Shown: positions 15,696 through 24,347 of the stretch, in pieces | Numbering within the stretch: position 1 is the stretch's first letter | Layout of the letters: every line of letters starts with the position of its first letter | Source of the DNA: an uncultured Lactococcus sp. | Lineage (GTDB): Bacteria; Bacillota; Bacilli; Lactobacillales; Streptococcaceae | NCBI RefSeq assembly: GCF_934191625.1 | Contig: NZ_CAKPUG010000001.1 | Location: 620,001-684,000, forward strand | Direction of reading: 5' to 3' | Length of the DNA stretch: 64,000 bases | Notes under the pieces: generated by a model | What the model was told of the DNA's origin: nothing | Seen by the model: the letters and a program-made list of their open reading frames with translations, nothing else | Databases searched by the model: none | Program-made: the position numbers and the translations under genes

Positions 15696-17750
15696 ATGAT
15701 GAGTAACCAAAAAAAACTCTATTCTCCTTTTGAAGGAGAAATTATCCCGTTGCAGAACGTTAAAGATCCAATTTTTTCTGAAAAAACTATGGGGGATGGT
15801 TATGCCATAGAACCATCAGGCGAAACTATTTATGCACCAGTATCTGGTACAGTGAGAATGGTTCAAGGGCATGCTGCAGGATTTAGTACAGCAGATGATT
15901 TGCAAGTATTGCTTCATATTGGGATTGATACGGTAAGTCTGGATAAATTTGTATTTGAGTTTAGCATTAAAGAAGAAGAGACTGTGAAAGCTGGGCAAGT
16001 AATTGGGCGCGTGAACTGGAAAGCAGTTGAAGATGCTGGTCTTGAAAAAACAGCGATTGTTGTTATTACAAATACAGCGGAAAAATTAAAAAGTATGACG
16101 ATCAGTGCCTCAGGAAAAGTAAAAGGGGGCTCACCTATAGGAGAATTTTTGGCCAAAGATTCTGAAACACAAGCTAAAGTTCCCTCAGGCAAGAAAAAGA
16201 AAAAATTTGCCTTGGGAGGTTTCTTCCAAGAATTAGGTAAAACTTTCATGCTTCCTGTAGCCCTAATGGCATTTATGGGTCTCCTTTTAGGGCTGGGCAG
16301 TTCATTTTCAAGTCAATCTACGATTGATGCTTTTCCTTTCTTAGGAAACGAAGTCCTTCAAGTTGCCTTTCGTTTCTTTTCTGCCATTGGTGGTTTTGCC
16401 TTCAGTAACTTACCCGTGATGTTTGCTATGGCTATTCCCTTAGGTTTAGCTAAAAAAGAAAAAGGAGTCGCAGCTTTCTCAGGATTCGTAGGCTATATGG
16501 TTATGAATCTTTCTATTAATTTCTTTTTAGCCGAACGTGGTCAGCTTGCTGATGCTGAACTCATGCAAAAAGCTGGACAAGGTATGGCACTTGGTGTACA
16601 AACTATCGAAATGGGTGTTCTTGGAGGTATTATTACTGGTATTATTGTTTACAACCTCCATAAGAAATTTTACAACATTCAACTTTCAGATAGTTTTGCT
16701 TTCTTTGGGGGAGCAAGATTTGTACCAATTATTACTGCTTTAGTAATGGCTTTGGTCGGGCTAGCTATTCCAGTTATTTGGCCCCTTTTTGCCCTTCTTA
16801 TCCAACAAGTAGGTAACTTGATTCAACGTGCAGGAATTTTTGGCCCCTTTCTTTTCTTCTCTGGCGAACGTTTGCTTTTACCTTTTGGTTTGCATCACAT
16901 TCTTGTTGCAACTATTCGCTTTACTCAAGCCGGTGGCACCGCGCTTATTGATGGACATGAAGTTTATGGTGCTTTAAACATTTTCTATGCTGAATTAGCA
17001 AATCGTTTGCCAATTTCGAGCTCGGCGACAGCTTTCCTCTCTCAAGGAAAAATGCCTACGTTTATGTTTGGGCTTCCGGCAGCTGCGCTTGCCATGTATC
17101 GTACAGCTAAACCTGAAAATAGAGCCAAAGTAAAAGGTCTTCTGATTTCTGGTGTGATTGCTACTTTTGTAACTGGAATAACAGAACCGATTGAGTTTCT
17201 CTTCTTGTTTATCAGTCCTTTCCTTTGGATTTTCCATGTAATAATGACGGGACTTGGAGCAATGATTGTCAGTCTGTTAGGTGCAAAAATTGGTAATACA
17301 GACGGTGGGGTCCTTGACTTCCTTATCTTCGGGGTAATGCAAGGTTCATATACACAATGGTTCTTGATTCCTCTCGTAGGTGCCATATGGTTTGCAGCTT
17401 ACTACTTCACATTTAAAAAGGTTATCCTATGGAAAAATTTAAAAACACCAGGACGTGAGGCTGTACTTGAACCAGAATATTCAGACCAAGAAATAGCGCA
17501 TGATGGCAATACATCGGGATATAATGCCGAAGCAATCTTAGCTGCATTGGGAGGTAAAGAGAATATCGTCACACTCGACAACTGTATCACCCGTCTCCGC
17601 TTGATTTTAAATGATGGTGAACGTGTTGATGATGAGAGACTTAAAGATTTAGGTGCATTAGGAGTCGTACATTTAGATGATACCAGTGTTCAAGTAATTA
17701 TCGGAACAAAAGTAACGACCGTGCGAAATGCATTGGATAATTTAATTTAG
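15696..17750 (+). CDS. PTS sugar permease, fused EIIA-EIIC-EIIB, glucose/MalX type
   Basis: A 684-residue (or 683 from the ATG at 15699) three-domain phosphotransferase permease. Order: EIIA-Glc domain (about 1-165, phosphorylated His74 in VLLHIGIDTV), EIIC membrane domain (about 180-575, about ten helices, with the GITEPIEFLFLF substrate-site motif), EIIB domain (about 600-684, Cys630 in DNCITRLRL). It imports and phosphorylates a hexose or a disaccharide. The pairing with a MalY-type gene recalls malX-malY of E. coli, but the sugar cannot be fixed. The A domain at the N terminus is unusual; many relatives carry it at the C terminus. AAAGGTGG precedes the start. Confidence 0.92.
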   Translation: MMSNQKKLYSPFEGEIIPLQNVKDPIFSEKTMGDGYAIEPSGETIYAPVSGTVRMVQGHAAGFSTADDLQVLLHIGIDTVSLDKFVFEFSIKEEETVKAGQVIGRVNWKAVEDAGLEKTAIVVITNTAEKLKSMTISASGKVKGGSPIGEFLAKDSETQAKVPSGKKKKKFALGGFFQELGKTFMLPVALMAFMGLLLGLGSSFSSQSTIDAFPFLGNEVLQVAFRFFSAIGGFAFSNLPVMFAMAIPLGLAKKEKGVAAFSGFVGYMVMNLSINFFLAERGQLADAELMQKAGQGMALGVQTIEMGVLGGIITGIIVYNLHKKFYNIQLSDSFAFFGGARFVPIITALVMALVGLAIPVIWPLFALLIQQVGNLIQRAGIFGPFLFFSGERLLLPFGLHHILVATIRFTQAGGTALIDGHEVYGALNIFYAELANRLPISSSATAFLSQGKMPTFMFGLPAAALAMYRTAKPENRAKVKGLLISGVIATFVTGITEPIEFLFLFISPFLWIFHVIMTGLGAMIVSLLGAKIGNTDGGVLDFLIFGVMQGSYTQWFLIPLVGAIWFAAYYFTFKKVILWKNLKTPGREAVLEPEYSDQEIAHDGNTSGYNAEAILAALGGKENIVTLDNCITRLRLILNDGERVDDERLKDLGALGVVHLDDTSVQVIIGTKVTTVRNALDNLI

Positions 17751-17762
17751 AAGGAGAAGCGT

Positions 17763-17786
17763 AAAACAAGACAGTCGTCTTGTTTT
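17763..17786 (+). other. Strong hairpin between the PTS gene and malY-like gene
   Basis: AAAACAAGAC (17763-17772), loop AGTC, GTCTTGTTTT (17777-17786): a perfect 10-bp stem. A good SD (AAGGAG, 17751-17756) lies before the hairpin, while the next ATG lies after it at 17800. The hairpin may attenuate, protect the mRNA end or control translation of the downstream gene. Confidence 0.7.
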
Positions 17787-17799
17787 AGCATTTATTGAT

Positions 17800-18969
17800 A
17801 TGACAGAATTTGATAAAATTATTGATCGTAAAGGAACATTTTGTACTCAGTGGGATTTTGTAGAGGATCGTTTTGGTCAAAAAGATTTATTACCCTTTAC
17901 TATCTCGGATACTGATTTCGCCATACCGGAGACAGTTAATCAGGCCTTGCAAAAGAGGATTCAACATCCGATTTATGGATATACGCGTTGGAATCATAAA
18001 CATTTCAAATCAGCTGTCTCTGAGTGGTATCAAAAACAGTTTGGATTTAGCATTGATGAAGATTGGATTTTGTATAGTCCAAGTGTGATCTACTCTCTTT
18101 CTCAGTTGATTGCAATTAAGTCTCAGCCACAAGAAGGTATTGTTGTCCAGACGCCGGCTTATGATGCTTTCTTTAAAACCATTACAGCCAACAATCGTTT
18201 GTATGTAGAAAATCCATTGATTTTTCACGAAGGAAGGTATACGATTGATTTTATAGATTTAGAAGAAAAACTTGCGCATCCGAACAATAAAATCCTTCTC
18301 TTTTGTTCACCTCATAATCCTACAGGGCGTGTGTGGACAAGTGAAGAACTACAACAAGTGGTATTGCTTTGTCAAAAGTATGATGTTTTCTTAATTTCCG
18401 ATGAAATTCACATGGATATTTTACGTAAAAATAAGCAACATCACCCAATTTTGCAATACGGTGCAGAAAATATAGCACTTTTGACATCAGCCAGTAAAAC
18501 CTTTAATTTTCCGGGATTAATTTTTTCCTACTTATTAGTACCTGACGCGACTCTACGTGAAGACTTTTGTCAACATTTAAAAGAAAAAGATGGACTTTCC
18601 TCTTGCAGTATTTTAGGAATGGAAGCAACTATTGCAGCTTATCAGACATCTGATATATGGCTGGAGGAGCTGAATAACTATTTGGATGATACGGTAGACT
18701 TCACGCGAGCTTTTTTAAAAGAGTATTTGCCAAAAATAAAGCTTATCGAATCAGAAGCAACTTACCTTTTATGGCTTGATGTTTCAGAACAGGGTGTTCC
18801 TATGGATAAGTTACAACAAGCATTAATCAACAAAGGAAAAGTCGCTATTATGGATGGACAAGTGTATGGTCAGGAAGGAAGAAACTTTCTCCGACTTAAT
18901 ATTGGCTGTTCACGAACTAAGGTAAAAGATGGACTTGAAAGACTTCTTAAAAGTGTTCAATCTTTATAA
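17800..18969 (+). CDS. MalY/PatB family PLP-dependent C-S lyase/aminotransferase
   Basis: A 389-residue fold-type I PLP enzyme of the MalY/PatB branch (cystathionine beta-lyase activity). The PLP lysine is Lys233 in SASKTFNFPG. Other typical elements are DTDFAIPE near the N terminus, FCSPHNPTGRVW, SDEIHMD (Asp binding the pyridine nitrogen) and NFLRLNIGCSR at the C terminus. It follows the PTS gene in the same orientation and probably the same operon. The MalX/MalY-like pairing with a PTS suggests a regulatory or salvage role. That is inference. Confidence 0.9.
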   Translation: MTEFDKIIDRKGTFCTQWDFVEDRFGQKDLLPFTISDTDFAIPETVNQALQKRIQHPIYGYTRWNHKHFKSAVSEWYQKQFGFSIDEDWILYSPSVIYSLSQLIAIKSQPQEGIVVQTPAYDAFFKTITANNRLYVENPLIFHEGRYTIDFIDLEEKLAHPNNKILLFCSPHNPTGRVWTSEELQQVVLLCQKYDVFLISDEIHMDILRKNKQHHPILQYGAENIALLTSASKTFNFPGLIFSYLLVPDATLREDFCQHLKEKDGLSSCSILGMEATIAAYQTSDIWLEELNNYLDDTVDFTRAFLKEYLPKIKLIESEATYLLWLDVSEQGVPMDKLQQALINKGKVAIMDGQVYGQEGRNFLRLNIGCSRTKVKDGLERLLKSVQSL

Positions 18970-19001
18970 AAAAAATCCAAACATAGGGTTTGGATTTTTT
19001 A
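18970..19001. terminator. Bidirectional terminator between malY-like and tetR-like genes
   Basis: AAATCCAAAC (18973-18982) and GTTTGGATTT (18988-18997) form a perfect stem with A/T tracts on both sides, serving the convergent genes. Confidence 0.9.
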
Positions 19002-19014
19002 TTTAGACGGTTAC

Positions 19015-19545
19015 TCAGTTAATAAGCTTACTGAGTATCTTTGTAATCTCTTCGGGAGATTCTTTACGTTTACGGCGAATCCAGGCTTGTGTAAGTCCAA
19101 ACATAGCATTAGCATAGTAAGTCGCAGCATAAATTTTACCTAAATGGCCCAGGTTACTTCTTCTCGAATCTCTTGGGATAATTGAATGCTCAATCATACT
19201 TTTTAACTTGGCTTGCATAAATTGGTGGATTTCCTTGCTGCCATTTTCAGAAAGCAGAGCTGCGTAGATTTCATTATTATCTAAAAATTCGTAGGTTTCA
19301 AGCATTGTTTTTTGCAAGTCTCCATCATTTTTTTCAAAGACATATTGAATTGTGTTGATCAATGTTTTTTGATACTGATCTATCATTTCATATTTGTCTT
19401 GATAGTGCGTATAAAACCCGCTCCGACTAATCTTTGCAACTTTAACGAGCTCAGTGGTTGTAATTTGATCAAATGGCTTTTCATGTAAAAGTTGAGTCAT
19501 TGCATCTCGAAGACGCGCTTTTGTACGTTCTTTTCTATTCTCCAC
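19015..19545 (-). CDS. TetR family transcriptional regulator
   Basis: A 176-residue repressor. The N-terminal HTH runs over about residues 1-60 (RERDAMTQLL-type helix, ITTTELVKVAKISRSGFYTHYQDKYEMI, the classic TetR recognition helix). The C-terminal ligand domain is all-helical. It starts with GTG (minus strand at 19545), preceded by AAAGGA. No divergent partner gene lies close upstream; sufT is 200 bases away on the other strand. The target and ligand are unknown. Confidence 0.88.
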   Translation of the reverse strand: MENRKERTKARLRDAMTQLLHEKPFDQITTTELVKVAKISRSGFYTHYQDKYEMIDQYQKTLINTIQYVFEKNDGDLQKTMLETYEFLDNNEIYAALLSENGSKEIHQFMQAKLKSMIEHSIIPRDSRRSNLGHLGKIYAATYYANAMFGLTQAWIRRKRKESPEEITKILSKLIN

Positions 19546-19691
19546 AGTGTGTCCTTTTCCCTACGCAGCTCTGCTTTCTTAAAACTTTATATTACTGTAA
19601 TTATAGCATTTTTTAGACGTTGCGTCTATAAAATGGTTTGTAAATTGACTAAAAATTATATTTTTCTGTCCTCGTCAATTTTTTAAAAATA

Positions 19692-19700
19692 TGATAGAAT
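19692..19700 (+). promoter_or_regulatory. Extended -10 promoter of the sufT-like gene
   Basis: TGATAGAAT. The upstream in-frame ATG at 19705 would fall before the expected transcript start, which supports the start at 19744. Confidence 0.6.
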
Positions 19701-19743
19701 AACAATGTCAAATAGATTTTACAATGAGAATGTGGAGAAATTT

Positions 19744-20082
19744 ATGAGTGAAGAAAGCAAATATACTGATGCACAAATAGAAGAAATTAAAACAAAGATT
19801 TTAGCAGCCTTAGAGACAGTTATTGACCCTGAATTAGGTATTGATATCATTAACTTAGGATTGGTCTATGAAATTTCTTTTGAGGACAATGGCTTTACAG
19901 AAGTTAAAATGACACTGACAACAATGGGCTGTCCTTTAGCTGATGTTTTGACTGATCAAATTCATGATGCACTTAAAGAAGTTGAAGAAGTAACTGAAAT
20001 CAAAGTCAACCTTGTTTGGTATCCGGCGTGGACAGTTGATAAAATGAGCCGCTATGCGCGTATCGCTTTAGGGATTCGTTAA
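19744..20082 (+). CDS. MIP18/DUF59 family metal-sulfur cluster assembly factor (SufT-like)
   Basis: A 112-residue protein of the DUF59 family. Typical features are VIDPELGIDIINLGLVY, and TLTTMGCPLADVLTDQI with the conserved cysteine that can carry an Fe-S cluster. Members help deliver Fe-S clusters to target proteins. GTGGAG lies 6 bases before the ATG at 19744. A longer frame from 19705 is rejected because of the promoter position. A terminator follows. Confidence 0.88.
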   Translation: MSEESKYTDAQIEEIKTKILAALETVIDPELGIDIINLGLVYEISFEDNGFTEVKMTLTTMGCPLADVLTDQIHDALKEVEEVTEIKVNLVWYPAWTVDKMSRYARIALGIR

Positions 20083-20107
20083 CTGTAAAATAATTTAAAA
20101 TAAGACC

Positions 20108-20136
20108 AAAGACCGAGCATAGTGCGGTCTTTTTTT
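20108..20136 (+). terminator. Terminator of the sufT-like gene, overlapping the liaF promoter
   Basis: AAAGACCG (20108-20115) and CGGTCTTT (20125-20132) with a T run to 20136. The liaF -10 box begins two to three bases later. Confidence 0.88.
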
Positions 20137-20144
20137 GGTAGAAT
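20136..20144 (+). promoter_or_regulatory. Extended -10 promoter of liaFSR (leaderless layout)
   Basis: TGGTAGAAT ends at 20144 and the liaF ATG is at 20151, 6 bases later. The -35 position falls inside the terminator hairpin of the previous gene. Confidence 0.65.
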
Positions 20145-20150
20145 AGAAGT

Positions 20151-20768
20151 ATGAATAGACGGATAAAAACATTTATTGTTATAGAGCTTTGTATTGTAGT
20201 CGCTTTGCTTTTTCACATTCTAAAATCACCGTACTTTCTTATATTACTCGCCTTAGCAGTATCTTTCAGTATTTTGTCACGTAAAATAACTTTTCTCCGC
20301 CCTGTTACAGTAGTACTGTGGATTTTCTTCGCGGTAATGCTCTTGACGGCAGGCTGGTTCTGGCTTGCACTTCTTTTTCCTCTATTGGTTGGAATTAACT
20401 TCTGGAAAAGACAAGCCTACGTAATGCCGAATTCTTCTTTTAACCAAGCTTATGAGGAAAATCGAGAAGACATCACACGAGCTAATGGAAATGATGTGAT
20501 TGATCTCTATGACGTGAATTTTAGACCTGAGGGAAATAGTATGAGTATCAAGAAATCAGCAGGAAATACTAAAATTATTGTACCAGACGATGTGTCTGTA
20601 GCTTTAGATATCACCGTACACAATGGTATTGTCAAGATTTTTGATGAAGAAACTGAAATTAACCCAGTAAACTTTCGCTATTTCTCAGATATGAAGGAAG
20701 ACACGCAAAAGCGGATGCGTATTAAGCTCCAAGTTGAAACAGGAAATATTGAGGTAGTAAAAGGATGA
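20151..20768 (+). CDS. liaF: LiaF-like membrane regulator of the envelope-stress system
   Basis: A 205-residue membrane protein of the LiaF/VraT family. Three to four membrane helices occupy about residues 5-95. A soluble C-terminal domain (about 125-205) shows the family's beta pattern (FRPEGNSMSIKKSAGNTKIIVPDDVSVALDI). In Bacilli LiaF holds the LiaS kinase inactive until cell-wall antibiotics act. The gene lies directly before the kinase and overlaps it by 4 bases (ATGA). The start has no SD, and the promoter predicts a leaderless mRNA. Confidence 0.88.
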   Translation: MNRRIKTFIVIELCIVVALLFHILKSPYFLILLALAVSFSILSRKITFLRPVTVVLWIFFAVMLLTAGWFWLALLFPLLVGINFWKRQAYVMPNSSFNQAYEENREDITRANGNDVIDLYDVNFRPEGNSMSIKKSAGNTKIIVPDDVSVALDITVHNGIVKIFDEETEINPVNFRYFSDMKEDTQKRMRIKLQVETGNIEVVKG

Positions 20769-21745
20769 AAAAATCAATCATAAAAACCTTTACTGTCCTC
20801 TTTATAATTATTGTTTTGGTAGATGTTCTATTATTTTCAATCACGAGTGGCGTTTCAACAGCAAGTATTATGGGTGAGATTGCGAATAATTTTTATGGCA
20901 TCTGGATTTTTCTATCGGTAGCAGGATTATTGGCCTTAGTTTTCACTTTTTTCAATTTTTTGGAAAACAGTAAAATTAAGAGAGACTTTTATGAGGATAT
21001 CCACCGCGTAAGTCAAAATCAAGAACCAGAGCAACCGGAATTGAAGGCTCTTTATTTACGATTGAAAGAGATGTCTGTCGAGTTACAAGAACTTTCAAGC
21101 CAAAAATCAGCCACTAAAGCAGAAATCGTGGAAACGGAACGAAAACGTATTTCACGTGAACTCCATGACTCAGTTAGTCAAGAACTTTTTGCTGCTACGA
21201 TGATTCTTTCTTCTGTAACGGGGAGTGAAACTGAAAATACAAACCTTACGCAAGACCAAATTTTAACGCAAACACGTTTAGTTTTAAAAATATTACATGA
21301 AGCACAAAATGAGATGCGGGCTTTGTTACTTCATTTAAGACCTATTGAATTAGATGGTAAGTCCCTTTCTGCAGGTTTAAACTCCTTGACGGATGAATTA
21401 CAAGCGAAGATATCAGCCAATATCAATGTCAAACTCAGTGATATTCAAGCTTCATCTAACATTGAAGATAATCTTTTCCGTATGGCTCAGGAAATTCTGA
21501 GCAATGCACTACGGCATTCACAAGCTGATAATATCGAAGTGGTTTTAAAAGAGCAGTATGAAAATATTATTCTTAGAATAGCAGATGATGGAGTCGGCTT
21601 TGACACGCGAGACAGTAAATCAGCGAGCTATGGTTTAGTCAATATAAAAGAACGCGCGCTTTTACTTGGTGGTGATGTTAAAATTATTAGTGCACCAAAT
21701 CAAGGAACAAGTGTTGAAATACGTATACCACAAGTGAACCAGTAA
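20765..21745 (+). CDS. liaS: LiaS/CesS-type sensor histidine kinase
   Basis: A 326-residue kinase with two membrane helices separated by a very short extracellular loop (about 10-30 and 45-67), a HAMP-like linker with coiled coil, HisKA_3 dimerisation domain with His134 in ERKRISRELHDSVSQ, and a HATPase domain (NALRHSQADNIEV, ADDGVGFD, SYGLVNIKERA). This intramembrane-sensing layout is typical of LiaS/VraS. The lactococcal counterpart is called CesS and reports lipid II-binding bacteriocins. Overlaps liaF by 4 bases. Confidence 0.93.
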   Translation: MKKSIIKTFTVLFIIIVLVDVLLFSITSGVSTASIMGEIANNFYGIWIFLSVAGLLALVFTFFNFLENSKIKRDFYEDIHRVSQNQEPEQPELKALYLRLKEMSVELQELSSQKSATKAEIVETERKRISRELHDSVSQELFAATMILSSVTGSETENTNLTQDQILTQTRLVLKILHEAQNEMRALLLHLRPIELDGKSLSAGLNSLTDELQAKISANINVKLSDIQASSNIEDNLFRMAQEILSNALRHSQADNIEVVLKEQYENIILRIADDGVGFDTRDSKSASYGLVNIKERALLLGGDVKIISAPNQGTSVEIRIPQVNQ

Positions 21746-21762
21746 GAAGTTAAAAGGAAAAA

Positions 21763-22398
21763 ATGGATAAAATAAAATTATTAATTGTCGATGATCATCA
21801 AATGGTCCGCTTAGGACTCTCTAGCTTTATGAATATTCAACCCGATATTGAAGTCGTAGGAGAGGCCGCTGATGGCGAATCAGGTTATCTTAAAGCTAAA
21901 AACTTAAAACCAGATGTTATTCTGATGGATCTGGTTATGGATCGTTTAGATGGAATTGGGGCTACCCAAAAAATCTTAGCGGAAATGCCAGAGCAAAGGA
22001 TTCTGATTTTGACGAGCTTTTTGGATGATGAGAAAGTCTTCCCGGCTTTAGCCGCTGGGGCAAAAGGTTACATTCTAAAAACTTCTCAGGCCGCAGAAAT
22101 TGCTAGCGCTGTCCGTAAAGTTGCTAGCGGACAAGATGTATTATCGGTTGCAGTTAAAGAAAAAATCAATCAACAGAAACATCGAAAACCAGAATTATAT
22201 GATAATCTTTCAAAAAGAGAAATGGAAGTTTTGAAAATACTAGCCCAAGGCTTATCGAATCAAGAGATTGCAGACCAACTTTTTATCAGTCTTAAAACAG
22301 TAAAAACACATGTTTCTAATATCTTTAATAAATTAGAAGTGAATGATCGTACGCAAGCTACAATTTATGCTATCCAGCACAAATTGGTCGATCAGTAA
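21763..22398 (+). CDS. liaR: LiaR/CesR-type response regulator
   Basis: A 211-residue NarL/FixJ regulator. The receiver domain spans 1-120 (DDHQ at 9-12, phosphorylated Asp56 in ILMDLVMD). The LuxR-type HTH spans about 145-208 (LSKREMEVLKILAQGLSNQEIA, LFISLKTVKTHVSNIFNKL). Partner of the LiaS kinase, 17 bases upstream. The lactococcal name is CesR. Expected targets are envelope-stress genes; the ydj-like and xpaC-telA operons of this window are plausible ones, but no operator was identified. Confidence 0.95.
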   Translation: MDKIKLLIVDDHQMVRLGLSSFMNIQPDIEVVGEAADGESGYLKAKNLKPDVILMDLVMDRLDGIGATQKILAEMPEQRILILTSFLDDEKVFPALAAGAKGYILKTSQAAEIASAVRKVASGQDVLSVAVKEKINQQKHRKPELYDNLSKREMEVLKILAQGLSNQEIADQLFISLKTVKTHVSNIFNKLEVNDRTQATIYAIQHKLVDQ

Positions 22399-22462
22399 AT
22401 ATGTGTTTTAGCAGAAATCATACACTCTAATTGTATGTACAATAGCGAAAATAAGCTCTATC

Positions 22463-22471
22463 TGTTATAAT
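22463..22471 (+). promoter_or_regulatory. Extended -10 promoter of the HAD gene (leaderless layout)
   Basis: TGTTATAAT (consensus) ends at 22471 and the ATG is at 22478, 6 bases later, with AGAGAC between. Confidence 0.7.
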
Positions 22472-22477
22472 AGAGAC

Positions 22478-23281
22478 ATGAAAGATTTAATCGAAAGAGC
22501 TTCAAAAGTAAAAATCATTTTTTTCGATATTGATGATACTTTACGTGATTTAAAAACAGGATATATTCCTAAAAGCTTACCCTTTATCTTTGAAACATTA
22601 CACCAAAAAGGAATAAAAACAGGTATTGCAACAGGACGAAATTATTATAATGTTCTCCCTGAAATTCGCAATTTGAACCCTGATTTTTTTGTAACTATTA
22701 ATGGTGCTTTGGTGCAAAATCAAGCGCAGGAGATTATTTTCAAAAGCCCTTTGGACAAAGAAACAGTTGAAGAAATAGTGACATGGTTAAAGAGTGTAGG
22801 TGCTGAGTATCTTTTTGTAGGAAACGAGAACTTAAAAGCTTCCAAATGGCAGGGATTAACTGAACAAGTTATTCCCAATGATTATGGAGTACTCGAGGTT
22901 AAACCCGATTATTACAAAGAGAATGATGTCTTTCAATTACTTACAATATCCGAACATGATCAAAGTCTTCGCTTGCCTCAATGTTTGGCTCAAAAAGTAA
23001 GAATGGTTCGGTGGCATCCAAATTCTTCCGATATAGTCCCTCTTTTAGGGAGCAAAGCTAATGGTTGTATGAAAGTACTAGAATATCTTGGCCTATCGCC
23101 AGAAAATATGATGAATTTTGGAGATGAGCTTAATGATAAGGAGCTCTTTGACTTGGCTGGGCTTTCAGTTGCAATGAAAATCTCACATCCTCTTATTTTG
23201 GAAAAAGCCGACTATATCACGGATACAGTACAGAATGATGGTATATTAAAAGCTTTGCGAGTGCTACAACTCATCGATTAA
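22478..23281 (+). CDS. Cof-type HAD-superfamily phosphatase
   Basis: A 267-residue hydrolase of HAD subfamily IIB. The catalytic motif I is FDIDDTL (nucleophile Asp17), motif II is the [11 protein letters not shown] threonine region, the lysine lies near KANGCMKVL, and motif IV is [12 protein letters not shown]. Such enzymes dephosphorylate sugar phosphates or flavin/PLP-type metabolites. The substrate is not predictable. It has its own consensus promoter that leaves no 5' leader. Confidence 0.9.
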   Translation: MKDLIERASKVKIIFFDIDDTLRDLKTGYIPKSLPFIFETLHQKGIKTGIATGRNYYNVLPEIRNLNPDFFVTINGALVQNQAQEIIFKSPLDKETVEEIVTWLKSVGAEYLFVGNENLKASKWQGLTEQVIPNDYGVLEVKPDYYKENDVFQLLTISEHDQSLRLPQCLAQKVRMVRWHPNSSDIVPLLGSKANGCMKVLEYLGLSPENMMNFGDELNDKELFDLAGLSVAMKISHPLILEKADYITDTVQNDGILKALRVLQLID

Positions 23282-23293
23282 ACTTACAAAAAT

Positions 23294-23317
23294 GAAAGTC
23301 TCATCTACGAGATTTTT
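23294..23317 (+). terminator. Terminator of the HAD gene
   Basis: AAAGTCTC and GAGATTTT pair (one G-T) followed by T, only a dozen bases after the stop codon. It also lies directly upstream of the ppiB -10 box. Confidence 0.65.
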
Positions 23318-23325
23318 GATAAAAT
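23317..23325 (+). promoter_or_regulatory. Extended -10 promoter of ppiB
   Basis: TGATAAAAT, 17 bases before the ppiB start, leaving a leader of about 10 bases. Confidence 0.5.
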
Positions 23326-23342
23326 TTAGAAAAGAGAAACAA

Positions 23343-23933
23343 ATGACTTACCCACAACTTAATCTTGAAGCATATGATGGAACAACAGCAATTATCCATA
23401 CTAATCATGGTGATATGACTGTGAAACTCTTTGACGAGCTCGCTCCAAAAACTGTTAAAAACTTTGTTGAACTCAGCAAAAAAGGATACTACGATGGTAT
23501 TATTTTCCACCGTATTATCAAAGACTTTATGATTCAAGGTGGCGACCCAACAGGAACAGGTATGGGTGGTGAATCAATCTATGGTGAAAAATTTGAAGAC
23601 GAATTTTCACAAGACGTGTTCAATATTCGTGGTGCCTTGTCTATGGCTAATGCAGGACCTAATACAAATGGAAGCCAGTTCTTTATTGTTCAAAATCAAA
23701 ACCTTCCTTATCCAAAATCAGCTTTGATTGATGGTGGTTGGCCTGAAGAAGTTGCTGAAGTTTACACCCAAGGCGGAACCCCGCATCTTGATGGACGCCA
23801 TACGGTATTTGGTCAATTGATGGATGAAAGTTCATTTGAAGTTTTAGATAAAATTGCTGCTGTCCGAGTAGGAATGCAAGATCGCCCAGTTGATGATGTA
23901 GTTATCGAAAATATTGAAATTATCGAGAAATAA
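23343..23933 (+). CDS. ppiB: Cyclophilin-type peptidyl-prolyl cis-trans isomerase
   Basis: A 196-residue cytoplasmic cyclophilin without signal peptide or lipobox. Core motifs are [24 protein letters not shown] with the catalytic arginine, [32 protein letters not shown] split here by position, and HTVFGQL. The start at 23343 ([13 protein letters not shown]) is chosen because the longer frame from 23292 would begin upstream of the predicted transcript start. An AAAAGAG site precedes it. The S1-domain gene starts 1 base after its stop. Confidence 0.94.
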   Translation: MTYPQLNLEAYDGTTAIIHTNHGDMTVKLFDELAPKTVKNFVELSKKGYYDGIIFHRIIKDFMIQGGDPTGTGMGGESIYGEKFEDEFSQDVFNIRGALSMANAGPNTNGSQFFIVQNQNLPYPKSALIDGGWPEEVAEVYTQGGTPHLDGRHTVFGQLMDESSFEVLDKIAAVRVGMQDRPVDDVVIENIEIIEK

Positions 23934-23934
23934 A

Positions 23935-24330
23935 ATGATTGATAAATCCGTTAAAATTGGTGATAAAGTCACTGCTGAGATAATCGGGCTCCAAGATTAT
24001 GGCGCTTTCGTAAAATTTTCAGACCGTCAAGGTACAGAACATAAGGGCTTGATTCACATTTCAGAAGTTCAGTCAGGCTTCGTCAAAAATATTCGAGAAG
24101 TTATCAAAGTAGGGCAACATATAAAAGCCCAGATTATAGACATTGATGAGTACAATGGCAAAGTCAGTCTATCTATTCGTAGTCTCGAAGAAAATCCCCA
24201 AAATCATTACTTTTATCGTAAAAAACGATTCACAGATTCTCGTAATAAGATTGGCTTTAAGAGCTTAGCTGAGAAAAGGGAACTTTGGATTGAAGAAGGC
24301 GAAAAATATCTGAAAGAAAGAGCAAACTAA
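23935..24330 (+). CDS. S1-domain RNA-binding regulator (CvfD/YugI/GSP13 type)
   Basis: A 131-residue protein with one N-terminal S1 domain (about 5-75; IGDKVTAEIIGLQDYGAFVKF, GLIHISEVQSGFVKNI, VGQHIKAQIIDIDEYNGKVSLSIR) and a basic C-terminal tail. It matches the CvfD/GSP13 family, which binds RNA and affects stress and cold responses in streptococci and bacilli. The ATG at 23935 comes 1 base after ppiB; a TTG at 23914 inside ppiB is not needed. Likely co-translated with ppiB. Confidence 0.87.
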   Translation: MIDKSVKIGDKVTAEIIGLQDYGAFVKFSDRQGTEHKGLIHISEVQSGFVKNIREVIKVGQHIKAQIIDIDEYNGKVSLSIRSLEENPQNHYFYRKKRFTDSRNKIGFKSLAEKRELWIEEGEKYLKERAN

Positions 24331-24347
24331 ATCCAAACGAGGTGAAG

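Noticed and set aside
19705..19743. Longer N terminus for the sufT-like gene
   Set aside because: The ATG lies 4 bases after the -10 box, before the expected transcript start. The start at 19744 has a good SD.
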